Part shown: one piece after another, positions 9,391-18,768 of the stretch | Position numbering within the stretch: position 1 is the stretch's first letter | Layout: each line of letters begins with the position of its first letter | Source: Solibacillus sp. FSL H8-0538 | Lineage (GTDB): Bacteria; Bacillota; Bacilli; Bacillales_A; Planococcaceae | Reading direction: 5' to 3' | NCBI RefSeq assembly: GCF_038003525.1 | Contig: NZ_JBBOPI010000001.1 | Span: 363,001-427,000, forward strand | Length of the DNA stretch: 64,000 nucleotides | Program-made: the position numbers and the translations under genes | The notes under the pieces: generated by a model | Databases searched by the model: none | The model's input: the letters and a program-made list of their open reading frames with translations, nothing else | Told to the model about the DNA's origin: nothing

Positions 9391-10866
9391 ATGGAAATTA
9401 AAAATTTTATCGGTGGTCGTTGGGCTGATAAGCAGAAGTTACAAACGATGCCCGTTATGAATCCGGCAAATGGCGAACAGCTTGGAACAGTGCCGCTTTC
9501 GACAAAGGTGGAAGTAGATGAGGCAGTGCAACAAGCGAAGAATGCACAAAAGGAATGGGCACTCACTCCTGCGCCAAAACGTGCGGACTATTTATATGAA
9601 ATTGCGTTTAAATTAAAGGAAAAGAAAGAGCATTTAGCACAAACGTTGACGCGTGAAATGGGTAAGGTTATTGAGGAAGCGCGCGGCGAAGTTCAGGAAG
9701 GCATTGATATGGCACTCTATATGGCAGCGGAAGGAAGACGTCTGTTTGGGGAAACGGTCCCTTCTGAGCTCGCCAATAAATTTGCGATGAGCGTACGTGC
9801 TCCGATTGGGGTTGTGGGTCTCATCACGCCTTGGAATTTTCCCATTGCGATTGCGACGTGGAAGGCTTTTCCGGCGCTCGTTGCAGGGAATACATTCATC
9901 TGGAAGCCCTCAAATGAAACGCCGTTTATGGCTTACGAAATGGCCAAGATTTTCGAGGAAGTTGGCCTACCAAAAGGTGTAGCAAATATTGTATTTGGTA
10001 CGGGCCCGACTATTGGGACAGCGATGGTTGAGCATCCTGATATTCGGGTCATTTCGTTTACGGGCTCTACTTCGACAGGGAGTAAGGTTGCGGAGCTTGG
10101 AGGCAGGCATTTAAAGAAAATTTCACTTGAAATGGGCGGCAAAAATGCAGTCATTGTCATGGAGGATGCCGACATTGAGCTTGCAGTTGAGGGGATTTTA
10201 TGGAGTGCGTTTGGTACGGCTGGTCAGCGCTGTACCGCTTGCAGTCGCGTTATTGTGCATAAGGACGTGAAGGAAGTGCTCCAACAAAAGCTACTCGCTG
10301 CAACAACAACTTTAACAATTGGAGATGGCCTTGATCCAGCGACAAAGGTTGGTCCAGTTATTAATCGTGCTGCGCTTGAAAAAATCAATCATTATGTGCA
10401 GCTTGGGCGTCAGGAAGGGGCAACTCTTTTAACGGGTGGTCGAATTTTAAGTGAGGCACCGTTTGACAAAGGCTTCTATTTTGAGCCGACGATTTTTACG
10501 GATGTGCACGCGGAGATGATTATCGCGCAGGAGGAAATTTTCGGACCGGTCATTAGTATTATTGAAGTGGCCGATTTGGATGAGGCAATTGAGGTTAATA
10601 ATAGTGTGAAATTTGGCTTGTCGAGTTCTATTTTCTCACAAGATGTTAATACGATATTTAAAGCGCAAGCACGCCTTGATACAGGCATTGTGTACGTCAA
10701 TGCTGGGACAACGGGGGCAGAAATTCATCTGCCTTTCGGTGGTACGAAGGGGACAGGAAATGGTCACCGCGATTCCGGTCAGGCAGCACTAGATGTATAT
10801 ACAGAGTGGAAAAGTATTTACGTTGATTACAGCGGCAAGCTTCAGCGAGCTCAAATTGATACGTAA
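9391..10866 (+). CDS. NAD(P)-dependent aldehyde dehydrogenase
   Basis: 491-residue ALDH-superfamily enzyme starting MEIKNFIGGRW after GGGGGAG. The catalytic Cys281 lies in GTAGQRCTACSRV and the general-base Glu247 in SLEMGGKNAV; the oxyanion Asn is in ITPWNFPIAI. It oxidises an aldehyde to the acid. The downstream saccharopine-dehydrogenase-type and acyl-CoA dehydrogenase genes suggest 2-aminoadipate semialdehyde as substrate (lysine degradation), but this is inferred from context. Close relatives also oxidise other semialdehydes. First gene of a three-gene operon. Confidence 0.88.
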   Translation: MEIKNFIGGRWADKQKLQTMPVMNPANGEQLGTVPLSTKVEVDEAVQQAKNAQKEWALTPAPKRADYLYEIAFKLKEKKEHLAQTLTREMGKVIEEARGEVQEGIDMALYMAAEGRRLFGETVPSELANKFAMSVRAPIGVVGLITPWNFPIAIATWKAFPALVAGNTFIWKPSNETPFMAYEMAKIFEEVGLPKGVANIVFGTGPTIGTAMVEHPDIRVISFTGSTSTGSKVAELGGRHLKKISLEMGGKNAVIVMEDADIELAVEGILWSAFGTAGQRCTACSRVIVHKDVKEVLQQKLLAATTTLTIGDGLDPATKVGPVINRAALEKINHYVQLGRQEGATLLTGGRILSEAPFDKGFYFEPTIFTDVHAEMIIAQEEIFGPVISIIEVADLDEAIEVNNSVKFGLSSSIFSQDVNTIFKAQARLDTGIVYVNAGTTGAEIHLPFGGTKGTGNGHRDSGQAALDVYTEWKSIYVDYSGKLQRAQIDT

Positions 10867-11003
10867 GAAAACTGTATGCGAGTCCATTTTTATTCGCGCG
10901 GCAACCGTTGATTAATCGGCGTATTGCCAACCAAAAGGGGCTTTTAGGGTATGGCGCGAATGCCTGGACAATTTTTAATAAACTAGACAAAGGGGATGTT
11001 TAC

Positions 11004-12176
11004 ATGAAAGTAGTCGTTCTAGGTGCAGGCTTAATGGGGAAAGAGGTTGCACGTGATTTAGTTGCAAGTCCGTCTGTGGAAAGCGTATTTTTAGCAGATT
11101 TGAATGTGGAGCTTGCGGAGCAGTTCGTGGCAACATTAAATACAGATAAAGTTGAAGTAGTTAAACTAAATGCAGAATGTGAAAAGGATCTACGTGCAGT
11201 TATTGCCAAAGGGGATGTTGCGGTAAATGCGTTATTTTATGCATTTAATGAACGTGTGGCAAGAGCGGCGATTGATGCGGGGGTACATGCTGTTGATTTA
11301 GGTGGTCATATTGGTGGCATAACGGAAACGATTTTACAGCTAAATGAAGAAGCAGTTAAAAACAATGTGACAATTATTCCAGACTTAGGCGTAGCACCGG
11401 GGATGGTCAATATTTTAACAGGCTACGGGGCATCGAAATTAGAGAAATTGGAATCTATTAAACTTTTTGTAGGGGGGATTCCAACAGAGCCAAAGCCACC
11501 GCTTCATTACACACGCGTCTTTTCGTTAGACGGTGTATTTGATCATTACACAGAGCCATCAAAAATGATTACGAAAGGGAAACTAACAGAAGTGCCGTCA
11601 CTTACAGGGATTGAGCCGATTTATTTTGATCAATTTGGTGTACTTGAAGCATTTTATACATCTGGTGGCATTTCTACGCTTTATAAAACCTACCCGGACG
11701 TCAAAACGCTTGAATATAAAACAATTCGCTATAAAGGTCATGCGGAAAAGTTTAAGCTACTCGCTGATCTTGGCTTTTTAAGTAAGGATAATTTTGTAGA
11801 AGTAGGCGGTCAGCAAGTAAGTGTGCGTGATGTGGCACGTGAGGCGCTGAAGAAAAAATTAGATTTAGGTAAAAAAGTGGATGCGGTGCTATTGCGTGCC
11901 ATCATTGCAGGTGAAAAATCTCAGGAACAAATTACGTATGAATACGAAATGGTGATAAAGAAAGATGTGGAAGCAAATGTAACGGCGATGGCGCGGGCAA
12001 CAGCGAATACAATTTCTGTCGTAGCACAAATGATTGGCAATGGAGTGATTACAAACCGCGGTGTACATGCGCCAGAAACGGTTGTACCGGGTAGAGAATT
12101 TATAGAAGAAATGGTGAAGCGCGGAGTCGTCATTAAAGAAATTTCACACCGTTCATCAATGATTGTGAAATGGTAG
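11004..12176 (+). CDS. Saccharopine dehydrogenase-family protein
   Basis: 390 residues starting MKVVVLGAGLMGKEVARDL, a Rossmann nucleotide-binding motif (GAGLMG), followed by the saccharopine dehydrogenase-type C-terminal domain (GVAPGMVNILTGYG is characteristic). The ATG at 11004 follows AAAGGGG; frame upstream of it overlaps non-conserved sequence. Saccharopine dehydrogenase forms or cleaves the lysine-glutamate adduct during lysine breakdown. This single-domain form could act alone, or could be a related reductase such as a lysine 6-dehydrogenase, which has a similar fold and makes the semialdehyde directly. Same operon as the ALDH and acyl-CoA dehydrogenase genes. Confidence 0.82.
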   Translation: MKVVVLGAGLMGKEVARDLVASPSVESVFLADLNVELAEQFVATLNTDKVEVVKLNAECEKDLRAVIAKGDVAVNALFYAFNERVARAAIDAGVHAVDLGGHIGGITETILQLNEEAVKNNVTIIPDLGVAPGMVNILTGYGASKLEKLESIKLFVGGIPTEPKPPLHYTRVFSLDGVFDHYTEPSKMITKGKLTEVPSLTGIEPIYFDQFGVLEAFYTSGGISTLYKTYPDVKTLEYKTIRYKGHAEKFKLLADLGFLSKDNFVEVGGQQVSVRDVAREALKKKLDLGKKVDAVLLRAIIAGEKSQEQITYEYEMVIKKDVEANVTAMARATANTISVVAQMIGNGVITNRGVHAPETVVPGREFIEEMVKRGVVIKEISHRSSMIVKW

Positions 12177-12186
12177 GAGTGATGAG

Positions 12187-13377
12187 ATGAACTTTGATTT
12201 TACACAAGAGCAGCAGCTTTTAAGAAAAACAGTTCGTCAATTTGTCGATGCAGAAATACTGCCTTTTATAGCCGAATGGGATGCTACTGGTGGCTTTGAT
12301 GCGCGTATATGGAAGCGGCTAGCAGAGCTCGGTCTCATGGGAGTATGCGTACCTGAGAAATACGGTGGCGTGGGTATGGATTATAATAGCTTAGCGATTG
12401 TGTGCGAGGAATTAGAGCGCGGTGATACAGCTTTTCGTACCGCTGTTTCCGTGCACACTGGCCTCAATAGTATGACGCTCATGCAGTGGGGTAGTAACGC
12501 ACAGAAGGAAAAATATTTAGTTCCACAAGCGCGCGGTGAAAAAATTGGCGCGTTCGGTTTAACTGAGCCAGGTGCGGGTTCGGATGTGGCGGCGATGAGC
12601 TCAGTGGCAGTGCGTGACGGTGATTTTTATGTGTTACGCGGGCAGAAAACATGGATTTCTCTATGTGATGTGGCAGATCATTTTATTGTGTTTGCGTACA
12701 CGGATAAAGCGAAGAAGCATCACGGGATTTCGGCATTTATTGTAGAACGCACATGGGAAGGCTTTTCATCGAAGGCGATTAAGGGAAAATACGGTATTCG
12801 AGCAGGAAATACCGGCGAATTATTTTTTGATGAAGTGCGCATTCCAGTGGAAAATCGTCTTGGTGAAGAGGGCGATGGCTTTAAAATTGCGATGTCTGCG
12901 CTCGATAACGGGCGCTTTACTGTAGCAGCAGGTGCAGTTGGTCTTATTCAAGCATGTATTGAAGCAAGTGTGCAATATTGTGAGAGCCGTGAAACATTTG
13001 GCAAGCCGATTGGGGAGCATCAGCTTGTCGGTCAAATGCTCGCTAAAATGGAGGCCGGGTATGAGATGAGCCGCCTACTTGTGTACCGCGTCGGGGAACT
13101 GAAAAATAAAGGGGTGCGTAATACGCGCGAAACCTCGATGGCAAAATGGCAAGCTTGCGATTTCGCGAACCGTGCTGCTGATGATGCGGTACAAATTCAC
13201 GGCGCTTATGGTTATTCGGATGATTATCCCGTTGCCCGTTATTTGCGTAACTCGAAAGCGCCGGTCATTTACGAAGGCACTCGTGAAATCCATACGATTA
13301 TGCAGGCAGACTATGTGTTAGGCCGACGCGCGGATAAGCGACTCACGCATATGCTACCAAGCTGGCCATTTGAATAG
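12187..13377 (+). CDS. Acyl-CoA dehydrogenase (possibly glutaryl-CoA type)
   Basis: 396-residue FAD-dependent acyl-CoA dehydrogenase starting 10 bases after the previous stop. Family motifs: FGLTEPGAGSDVAAM (FAD/substrate loop), QTWISL-like strand, and the C-terminal YEGTREIHTIMQADYVLGRR. The Glu in YEGT is where glutaryl-CoA and isovaleryl-type enzymes differ or keep their base. In this operon a glutaryl-CoA dehydrogenase role (end of the saccharopine/2-aminoadipate route) is plausible; a short-chain acyl-CoA dehydrogenase is the alternative. Confidence 0.85.
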   Translation: MNFDFTQEQQLLRKTVRQFVDAEILPFIAEWDATGGFDARIWKRLAELGLMGVCVPEKYGGVGMDYNSLAIVCEELERGDTAFRTAVSVHTGLNSMTLMQWGSNAQKEKYLVPQARGEKIGAFGLTEPGAGSDVAAMSSVAVRDGDFYVLRGQKTWISLCDVADHFIVFAYTDKAKKHHGISAFIVERTWEGFSSKAIKGKYGIRAGNTGELFFDEVRIPVENRLGEEGDGFKIAMSALDNGRFTVAAGAVGLIQACIEASVQYCESRETFGKPIGEHQLVGQMLAKMEAGYEMSRLLVYRVGELKNKGVRNTRETSMAKWQACDFANRAADDAVQIHGAYGYSDDYPVARYLRNSKAPVIYEGTREIHTIMQADYVLGRRADKRLTHMLPSWPFE

Positions 13378-13387
13378 CTTTTTACTA

Positions 13388-13417
13388 CGAGGGGAATGCG
13401 GATTCCTCTCGTTTTTT
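13388..13417 (+). terminator. Terminator of the lysine-type operon
   Basis: CGAGGGGAAT (13388-13397) pairs with ATTCCTCTCG (13402-13411) around GCGG, followed by six T. Confidence 0.9.
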
Positions 13418-13420
13418 ATT

Positions 13421-13545
13421 GTTAAGGGAATCGTGAAATTTCCCCTTGTGAATAACGATCAAATAAGTACATGTGGCGTCTAGGAAAAAGCGCCAGTCAT
13501 TCGAGGTCGCGGTCTGTCCTCAGGCGAAGGCAAAGAGTGGTGCAA
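13421..13545. repeat. Partial copy of a Bacillaceae-type fold-back repeat
   Basis: Aligns with 42771-42895: both contain GTTAAGG, then a similar AT-rich stretch, then CGTCTAGG, AAAGCGCCAG, TCGAGGTCGCGGTCTGTCCT and GGCGAAGGCAAAGAG. This copy lacks the 3' inverted arm seen in the second copy. The rest of the 13378-13689 gap is AT-rich sequence with no gene that I can support. Confidence 0.65.
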
Positions 13546-13689
13546 GCAAAAGCAGTAATCTAGCTAGTGTATCAATCAATCTCCTAACTAAAAAAACAAA
13601 CCAAAAATTACCGTTAAATACTGTAACTTTTTCCAGTTTCCGCAGTCTAATAAACAAAAGCTGGAGTAAACGAGGAGGAATTAAATTAA

Positions 13690-15825
13690 ATGAAGAAGAG
13701 CAAATTATACGCAGGTGGGCTTATACTAGCCATGCTCAGTTTAGTTATTGGCTCGTATTTTATGTTCAATAAAGAAATTAAAGCGTATGCCACGTCAACA
13801 GTGTTTGTAGATCAGGCGTATCATGTATCATTTTCAGGTGCGTTAAAAGAGGCGAGCATTACAGATGGCTCGATTTTTGTTGTAGATAAGGACGGCAAGC
13901 AGGTAGAGGCAGAGTTCATTCTAAATGATGCACGCAATATGTTGGCGGTACATGGCTTATCTGTTGGGGACTATACGGTGCATGTGAAAAAGAGCGCTTC
14001 TACTTCACGTACGGTTTTTAAAAGGGATAAAACCTTCGATGTAAAAGTGGTGGAGCAGCTGGAGGCAATCACTTCAGTAGATGATTTAACAACGTATTTT
14101 CAGGCTTTATTAAATACCGAAAACGTTTCTCCCACAACAGAATCAAAGGAAGAGTCATCAAATTCAGTTTCATCGGACCAGTCGGCAGAGAGTAGTACGG
14201 GTAGTGGGCGACATTCAGGGACGAATAATCAAGTAGAGGATATTGAAGAAGGGGATATTGTTGTAACGGATGGTCAGTTTATTTATTCGATTATGGATAA
14301 TTATTTAGTCATAACGGACGCGAAGGACCCATCGGAAATGAAGGTTGTTAAAAAGCAAAAGCTTGGGAATGATATTTATCCCACGCAGCTAATGTTGCAC
14401 GACAAAAAGCTAATTGTGACGTATTACGGGTATGAAGAAAAAAAACTAGCAACTGGTCACTATGACGGCAAATCAATTGTGAAATTTGCGATTTTTGATG
14501 TGAAAGATGCAAAAAATCCAAAGCTCGTTCGTGAAATTGGGCAAGACGGATCGATTGTGGGTATTCGTAAATACGGTGACGTGCTCTATATGATTACGAG
14601 CCAAACGCCGAATTACTGGATAATGCGCGAGAAGAACATGGACATTGATTTGCGCCCGGCTATTTATGACAGCGCAGCATCTACTAGCTCGCAACCGTTA
14701 CCACTTGAAAAAATTCAGATTTTACCGGGTAGCACGGAGCCAAACTTCTTAATTGTGTCAGCATTTGATTTATCGAATGCCGAGCAGGGAAAGGTTCAAA
14801 CGGAAAGTTATTTAGGTAGTAGCGGTCAGTTATATATGTCGACTAATGCTATTTATGTAACTGCAACAATGTATAATCCAATGTTTACGACGCGCATGAT
14901 GGATACCGCAATGATGCCGTCTTCAATGGATACACAAGTTTATAAATTCTCGATTAATAAAACGACGATTGAAATGACCGCAAAAACGACAATTAAAGGG
15001 TTAATATTAAATCAGTTTTCAATGGATGAGTACGATGGTTATTTCCGCGTGGCAACGACAGAAGGTCATGGATGGGGCAACACGGCGGATTCTAAAAACC
15101 ACTTGTTTATTTTTGATAAGGATTTAAAGCAAGTCGGGGAATTAACAAATCTAGCGCGCGGCGAACGAATTTATTCCGCTCGGTTTATGGGGGATAAAGC
15201 TTATATTGTGACATTTAAGGAAGTCGATCCGCTATTTGTAATTGATGTAGCGAACCCAGCAGCACCAAAAGTACTCGGTGAATTAAAAATTCCGGGCTTT
15301 AGCAATTATTTACACCCGATAGATGATAAACACTTGCTCGGTATTGGCTATGATACGGAAGTGAAAATCGATGACTATTCGAAGCAGCCACTGATTTTAA
15401 CGAAAGGCATGAAGGTGAGTTTATTTGATGTAACGGATTTAGCCAACCCGGTGGAGCAGGATTCAGTCATTATTGGTGGGCGCGGTACGTATTCAGATGT
15501 GCAGCATGATCATAAGGCGCTATTCCGCGATGTGGAAAACGGCTATTACGGCTTCCCGATTACCATTTATGAGAATCAGGGCAAGGACAATAGTATTTAC
15601 AAAGGAACAGGTGCTCAAATTTATAAAGTGTCTGTAGCTGATGGCATCAAGCTAGTTGGGGATTTAGTGCAACCGGCTGCAAAAGGTGAGCAGTATGAGG
15701 ATTGGTATAATCTTGTGCAGCGCATGGTCTATATTGATGACGCACTTTACACAGTATCACGTGCACAAATTAGTAGTTATAATATAGAAACATTTAAACC
15801 CATTTCAAGTGTGAAGATTCAATAA
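13690..15825 (+). CDS. Secreted or anchored beta-propeller protein
   Basis: 711 residues starting MKKSKLYAGGLILAMLSLVIG, an N-terminal signal/anchor helix. It is followed by an Ig-like segment (about residues 35-115), a Ser-rich linker (about 150-180), and a large C-terminal domain beginning VEDIEEGDIVVTDGQFIYSI that matches the Beta_propel (PF09826) family seen in Bacillus extracellular proteins. Probably displayed outside the membrane; no enzymatic motif. Strong ribosome binding site GAGGAGG upstream, terminator downstream, apparently a single-gene unit. Confidence 0.8.
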   Translation: MKKSKLYAGGLILAMLSLVIGSYFMFNKEIKAYATSTVFVDQAYHVSFSGALKEASITDGSIFVVDKDGKQVEAEFILNDARNMLAVHGLSVGDYTVHVKKSASTSRTVFKRDKTFDVKVVEQLEAITSVDDLTTYFQALLNTENVSPTTESKEESSNSVSSDQSAESSTGSGRHSGTNNQVEDIEEGDIVVTDGQFIYSIMDNYLVITDAKDPSEMKVVKKQKLGNDIYPTQLMLHDKKLIVTYYGYEEKKLATGHYDGKSIVKFAIFDVKDAKNPKLVREIGQDGSIVGIRKYGDVLYMITSQTPNYWIMREKNMDIDLRPAIYDSAASTSSQPLPLEKIQILPGSTEPNFLIVSAFDLSNAEQGKVQTESYLGSSGQLYMSTNAIYVTATMYNPMFTTRMMDTAMMPSSMDTQVYKFSINKTTIEMTAKTTIKGLILNQFSMDEYDGYFRVATTEGHGWGNTADSKNHLFIFDKDLKQVGELTNLARGERIYSARFMGDKAYIVTFKEVDPLFVIDVANPAAPKVLGELKIPGFSNYLHPIDDKHLLGIGYDTEVKIDDYSKQPLILTKGMKVSLFDVTDLANPVEQDSVIIGGRGTYSDVQHDHKALFRDVENGYYGFPITIYENQGKDNSIYKGTGAQIYKVSVADGIKLVGDLVQPAAKGEQYEDWYNLVQRMVYIDDALYTVSRAQISSYNIETFKPISSVKIQ

Positions 15826-15826
15826 C

Positions 15827-15863
15827 AAAAGCGTTTCGTCCAGAAATAGGGCGAAACGCTTTT
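15827..15863 (+). terminator. Terminator after the beta-propeller gene
   Basis: AAAAGCGTTTCG (15827-15838) pairs with CGAAACGCTTTT (15852-15863). Confidence 0.85.
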
Positions 15864-15885
15864 CGTTGGTGGATAAGAAAGTATA

Positions 15886-15916
15886 ACCTTACCATCCACA
15901 TAAGTAAGGGCATCAA
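15886..15916 (+). repeat. Fragment of the CTCGCCC hairpin repeat
   Basis: CCATCCACATAAGTAAGG followed by GCATCAA matches the outer part of the dispersed hairpin repeat described at 37.8 and 39.2 kb, without the hairpin core. Its GCATCAA supplies the TGA stop codon of the deacetylase gene on the reverse strand. Confidence 0.5.
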
Positions 15917-17319
15917 TTATAAGGTAATATTTCTGAAACAGTGACGAATTCATAGCCTGTATTTTGCAAATAAATCAGTATTTCTTCTAAGCCGTCTGCT
16001 GTTGATTGGTGAATATCGTGCATTAATATGATGGCATTATTATGCATGTTGTTTTGTATGATCGGTAGAAGCTTCGTTGCATCACGGTGCTTCCAGTCGA
16101 GTGTATCAATCGTCCAGTTCACAGACGGAATCGGAATCAGTTCCTTAATACGCTCATTTGTGGCACCATATGGAGGACGGAATAAAGTAGGTGCGACACC
16201 GAGTATATTCGTAATGGCTTTTTCAGTTGTCTTGTATTCGTGTAGCACTTGTTTCGATGTTAAATTCGGTAAAACAGGGTGGTTCCACGTATGGTTGCCA
16301 ATTTCATGCTCTTTTGCCTGAATTTCTTTTACGATATCAGGATAATATTGGACGCGGCTACCAAGCATAAAGAATGTTGCCTTCGCATTGTATTTTTCTA
16401 GCAAACTTAAAATTTGCTTCGTAACCTTTGGGTGTGGGCCGTCATCAAATGTGAGGGCGACGCGTTTTTTCGTTGCATCACCGGCATGTGGAATAGTCGT
16501 CTCCTCGGCAGCCATTTGAATTTGGAATTCAGAGGCTAACAACGGATTTATAAATGATAACGATACTTTCACAACGGGTATGCCTGCAGATCCATCTGCA
16601 ATTTCGCCTTTGTCAAAGTAAATAATGAGCGAATCATCTTTTAAGGCAAAGCGCTTGAATAGGCGCCATTTTGGTTCAGTTGCTGCAGTGAGCTGCTCCT
16701 GTGAAACGAGTCCTTGCAGCTCAGGCTTTTTCATGATTTCTGAGCGGATGTGAGCAGCAAACGTTTCTAGGCTTTTTAAATCTTTATTTAATAACGTTCG
16801 AATATCGAGCATTTCTCCTGTTTCATTATTTAAGAAAAACGTTTCAATGGATGTATCGTAGTCCGTACTGTTTAAGGAAGTATTTTTTGTAAAGACAAAT
16901 GAATAATAATGTTCATCATATTGATACGTTTCAAAACTTATATTGAGTTCACCAGGCAACGGAGCTTTTGGATTTGCATTGTTTTGTAGACGCATCGCAT
17001 TTATGTAACGTTCTTTTGATAATTGAATGTATGTAGTTACTGCTTCGTTAAATGAATCGAAATTCGTTAATGGGTACTGAAGTGCAAATGGCATCTCCTT
17101 ATCATTAGAAATGTCTGTCGCAATGCGGACACCGGGGAAGGCTGAATCTTCTTCGGTTAAATCTGAGCTCGATTCCTTTTCAGAAGCGCTCGTTTTTTGA
17201 AACTTAAAATCGTCTGTTATAATTGCAAAAAACACAATAACTGCAATTAACGCGATTATGGAACTAATGAGTGTTATGTCAATCCAAGGCCCACGTTTTC
17301 TTCGAGGATTGTTTTCCAT
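15913..17319 (-). CDS. pdaC: PdaC-like peptidoglycan deacetylase
   Basis: 468-residue membrane-anchored polysaccharide deacetylase. After a short basic tail (MENNPRRKRGPW) comes one transmembrane helix, a DUF4163/DUF3298 (RsiV-like) region (about 75-260), and a C-terminal NodB domain with metal and catalytic motifs TFDDGPHP, HTWNHP and RPPYGATN. Length and domain order match B. subtilis PdaC, which deacetylates MurNAc in peptidoglycan and affects lysozyme resistance. The ATG at 17319 has AAAGGGG about ten bases upstream; a longer frame exists but lacks this. Its stop codon lies in a repeat fragment. Confidence 0.85.
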   Translation of the reverse strand: MENNPRRKRGPWIDITLISSIIALIAVIVFFAIITDDFKFQKTSASEKESSSDLTEEDSAFPGVRIATDISNDKEMPFALQYPLTNFDSFNEAVTTYIQLSKERYINAMRLQNNANPKAPLPGELNISFETYQYDEHYYSFVFTKNTSLNSTDYDTSIETFFLNNETGEMLDIRTLLNKDLKSLETFAAHIRSEIMKKPELQGLVSQEQLTAATEPKWRLFKRFALKDDSLIIYFDKGEIADGSAGIPVVKVSLSFINPLLASEFQIQMAAEETTIPHAGDATKKRVALTFDDGPHPKVTKQILSLLEKYNAKATFFMLGSRVQYYPDIVKEIQAKEHEIGNHTWNHPVLPNLTSKQVLHEYKTTEKAITNILGVAPTLFRPPYGATNERIKELIPIPSVNWTIDTLDWKHRDATKLLPIIQNNMHNNAIILMHDIHQSTADGLEEILIYLQNTGYEFVTVSEILPYN

Positions 17320-17448
17320 GCTGTATGCGCCCCTTTCTGTGTTAAAATATTCATAAAAAATTGCAAGCACAGGCATCCAAAAATGTTGAGTTTTTAACGT
17401 CAGTTCAGTTAATATGAGCAGAGAGTCTAAGGAGGTTTCCTATAATTC

Positions 17449-18198
17449 ATGATAAACAATGAACAAAACGAGATGGCCATCGACTGCTTTCTATTAGCAG
17501 GCCGAATAATGATGGAAAGCGGAGCCGAAACGTATCGAGTGGAGGATACAATGCTTCGTATGGCGCGTTCGCAAAATTTGGGCGATGCGCAAAGCTACGT
17601 GACACCAACTGGTATTATTTTTTCGTTAGGAAAAACTCAGCCTACTCGAATCACATCGATTTCACTACGTATCACGGATTTACACCGCATAGTGCTCGTT
17701 AACAACGTTTCTCGGAAGCTTACATCTAAAATGATAACATTAGAACAAGCGTATGACGAGTTAAAGCAGATTGAAAAAACGAATTATTTTTTGCCTATAA
17801 TAATACAAGTTTTAGCAGCCTCCATCGCAAGTAGTTGCTTTTTACTATTGTTTAACGGTATGTGGACGGATATTCCTGCAGCGTTTGTAGCCGGGGGAGT
17901 AGGGCTATATGTTGTTACGATTATACATGAAATGACACGTGTAAAGTTTTTCTCGGAATTTTTAGCGGCACTTGTCGTCGGCACGATCGCCTATACAGCC
18001 GTGAATTTTGGAATTGGCACGGAAATTGACAAAATTATTATCGCTTCTGTTATGCCACTAGTACCAGGACTGCTCATTACGAATGCTGTCCGAGATTTAA
18101 TGGCAGGACATTTCACAGCAGGTATGGCAAAAGGGGCAGAGGCGTTTTTAACAGCATTTGCAATTGGTTCGGGTATTGCACTTGTTTTATCATTTTAG
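17449..18198 (+). CDS. Threonine/serine exporter, N-terminal-domain subunit
   Basis: 249 residues with the ThrE N-terminal domain (DUF1212/YjjP-like). A soluble segment contains ESGAETYRVEDTMLRMA (family signature), followed by about five hydrophobic helices ending in LVPGLLITNAVRDLMAGH. It forms a split exporter with the next gene, 15 bases downstream. In Corynebacterium ThrE exports threonine and serine; the substrate here is inferred from the family. Start supported by AAGGAGG. Confidence 0.85.
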   Translation: MINNEQNEMAIDCFLLAGRIMMESGAETYRVEDTMLRMARSQNLGDAQSYVTPTGIIFSLGKTQPTRITSISLRITDLHRIVLVNNVSRKLTSKMITLEQAYDELKQIEKTNYFLPIIIQVLAASIASSCFLLLFNGMWTDIPAAFVAGGVGLYVVTIIHEMTRVKFFSEFLAALVVGTIAYTAVNFGIGTEIDKIIIASVMPLVPGLLITNAVRDLMAGHFTAGMAKGAEAFLTAFAIGSGIALVLSF

Positions 18199-18213
18199 TG
18201 GAGGCATCAAGTA

Positions 18214-18693
18214 ATGGATTATTTACTTCAGGCACTTTTAAGCTTTCTAGCAACCGCCTGCTTCGGTGTCGTCTTTAATGCACCAACGAAAGCAATTCCG
18301 TACTGCGGTTTTGTCGGTGCGGTTGGTTGGATGGTTTATTATGTATTATTTGAGTATGGGTTAGAAGAGGTACAGGCGTCCTTTCTTGGTGCCTTTATTG
18401 TAGCGATTATCGCGCATTTATTTGCACGTCGCTATATGATGCCGATGATTGTGTTTAGTGTTTCGGGGATTATCCCGCTTGTTCCAGGGGGGATTGCGTA
18501 CAATACGATGCGTAATATTGTAGAACTTGATTATATTACGGGTTTGCAGAACGGCATGCGTGCATTTATGATTTCAGGTGCCATTGCGATGGGACTTGTT
18601 TTTGCAGAAGTTATTATGCAGCTCTTGTTCCGATTTATGCGTAAAGGAAAAACGTCGATGCAATCATTTGTGAAAGCGAAAAGACCAAGATAA
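18214..18693 (+). CDS. Threonine/serine exporter, C-terminal-domain subunit
   Basis: 159-residue membrane protein of the ThrE C-terminal domain (DUF3815/YjjB-like) with about four helices. It shows the motif SGIIPLVPGGIAYNTMRNI, which mirrors the partner's VPGLLI motif. It should be co-translated and co-function with the upstream subunit. Followed by a strong terminator. Confidence 0.85.
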   Translation: MDYLLQALLSFLATACFGVVFNAPTKAIPYCGFVGAVGWMVYYVLFEYGLEEVQASFLGAFIVAIIAHLFARRYMMPMIVFSVSGIIPLVPGGIAYNTMRNIVELDYITGLQNGMRAFMISGAIAMGLVFAEVIMQLLFRFMRKGKTSMQSFVKAKRPR

Positions 18694-18697
18694 TAAG

Positions 18698-18740
18698 AAG
18701 GCTCTCCCTTAGTTTGTATGCTAAAGGAGAGCCTTTCATT
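18698..18740. terminator. Bidirectional terminator
   Basis: AAGGCTCTCC pairs with GGAGAGCCTT around a loop with a further inner pairing (CTTAG/CTAAAG) between convergent genes. Confidence 0.85.
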
Positions 18741-18768
18741 TGTTTGTAATTAAAAAAGTAATCCTTTC

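Noticed and set aside
13473-13772. 99-codon forward frame before the beta-propeller gene
   Set aside because: Runs through the fold-back repeat and overlaps the signal peptide of the real gene in another frame.
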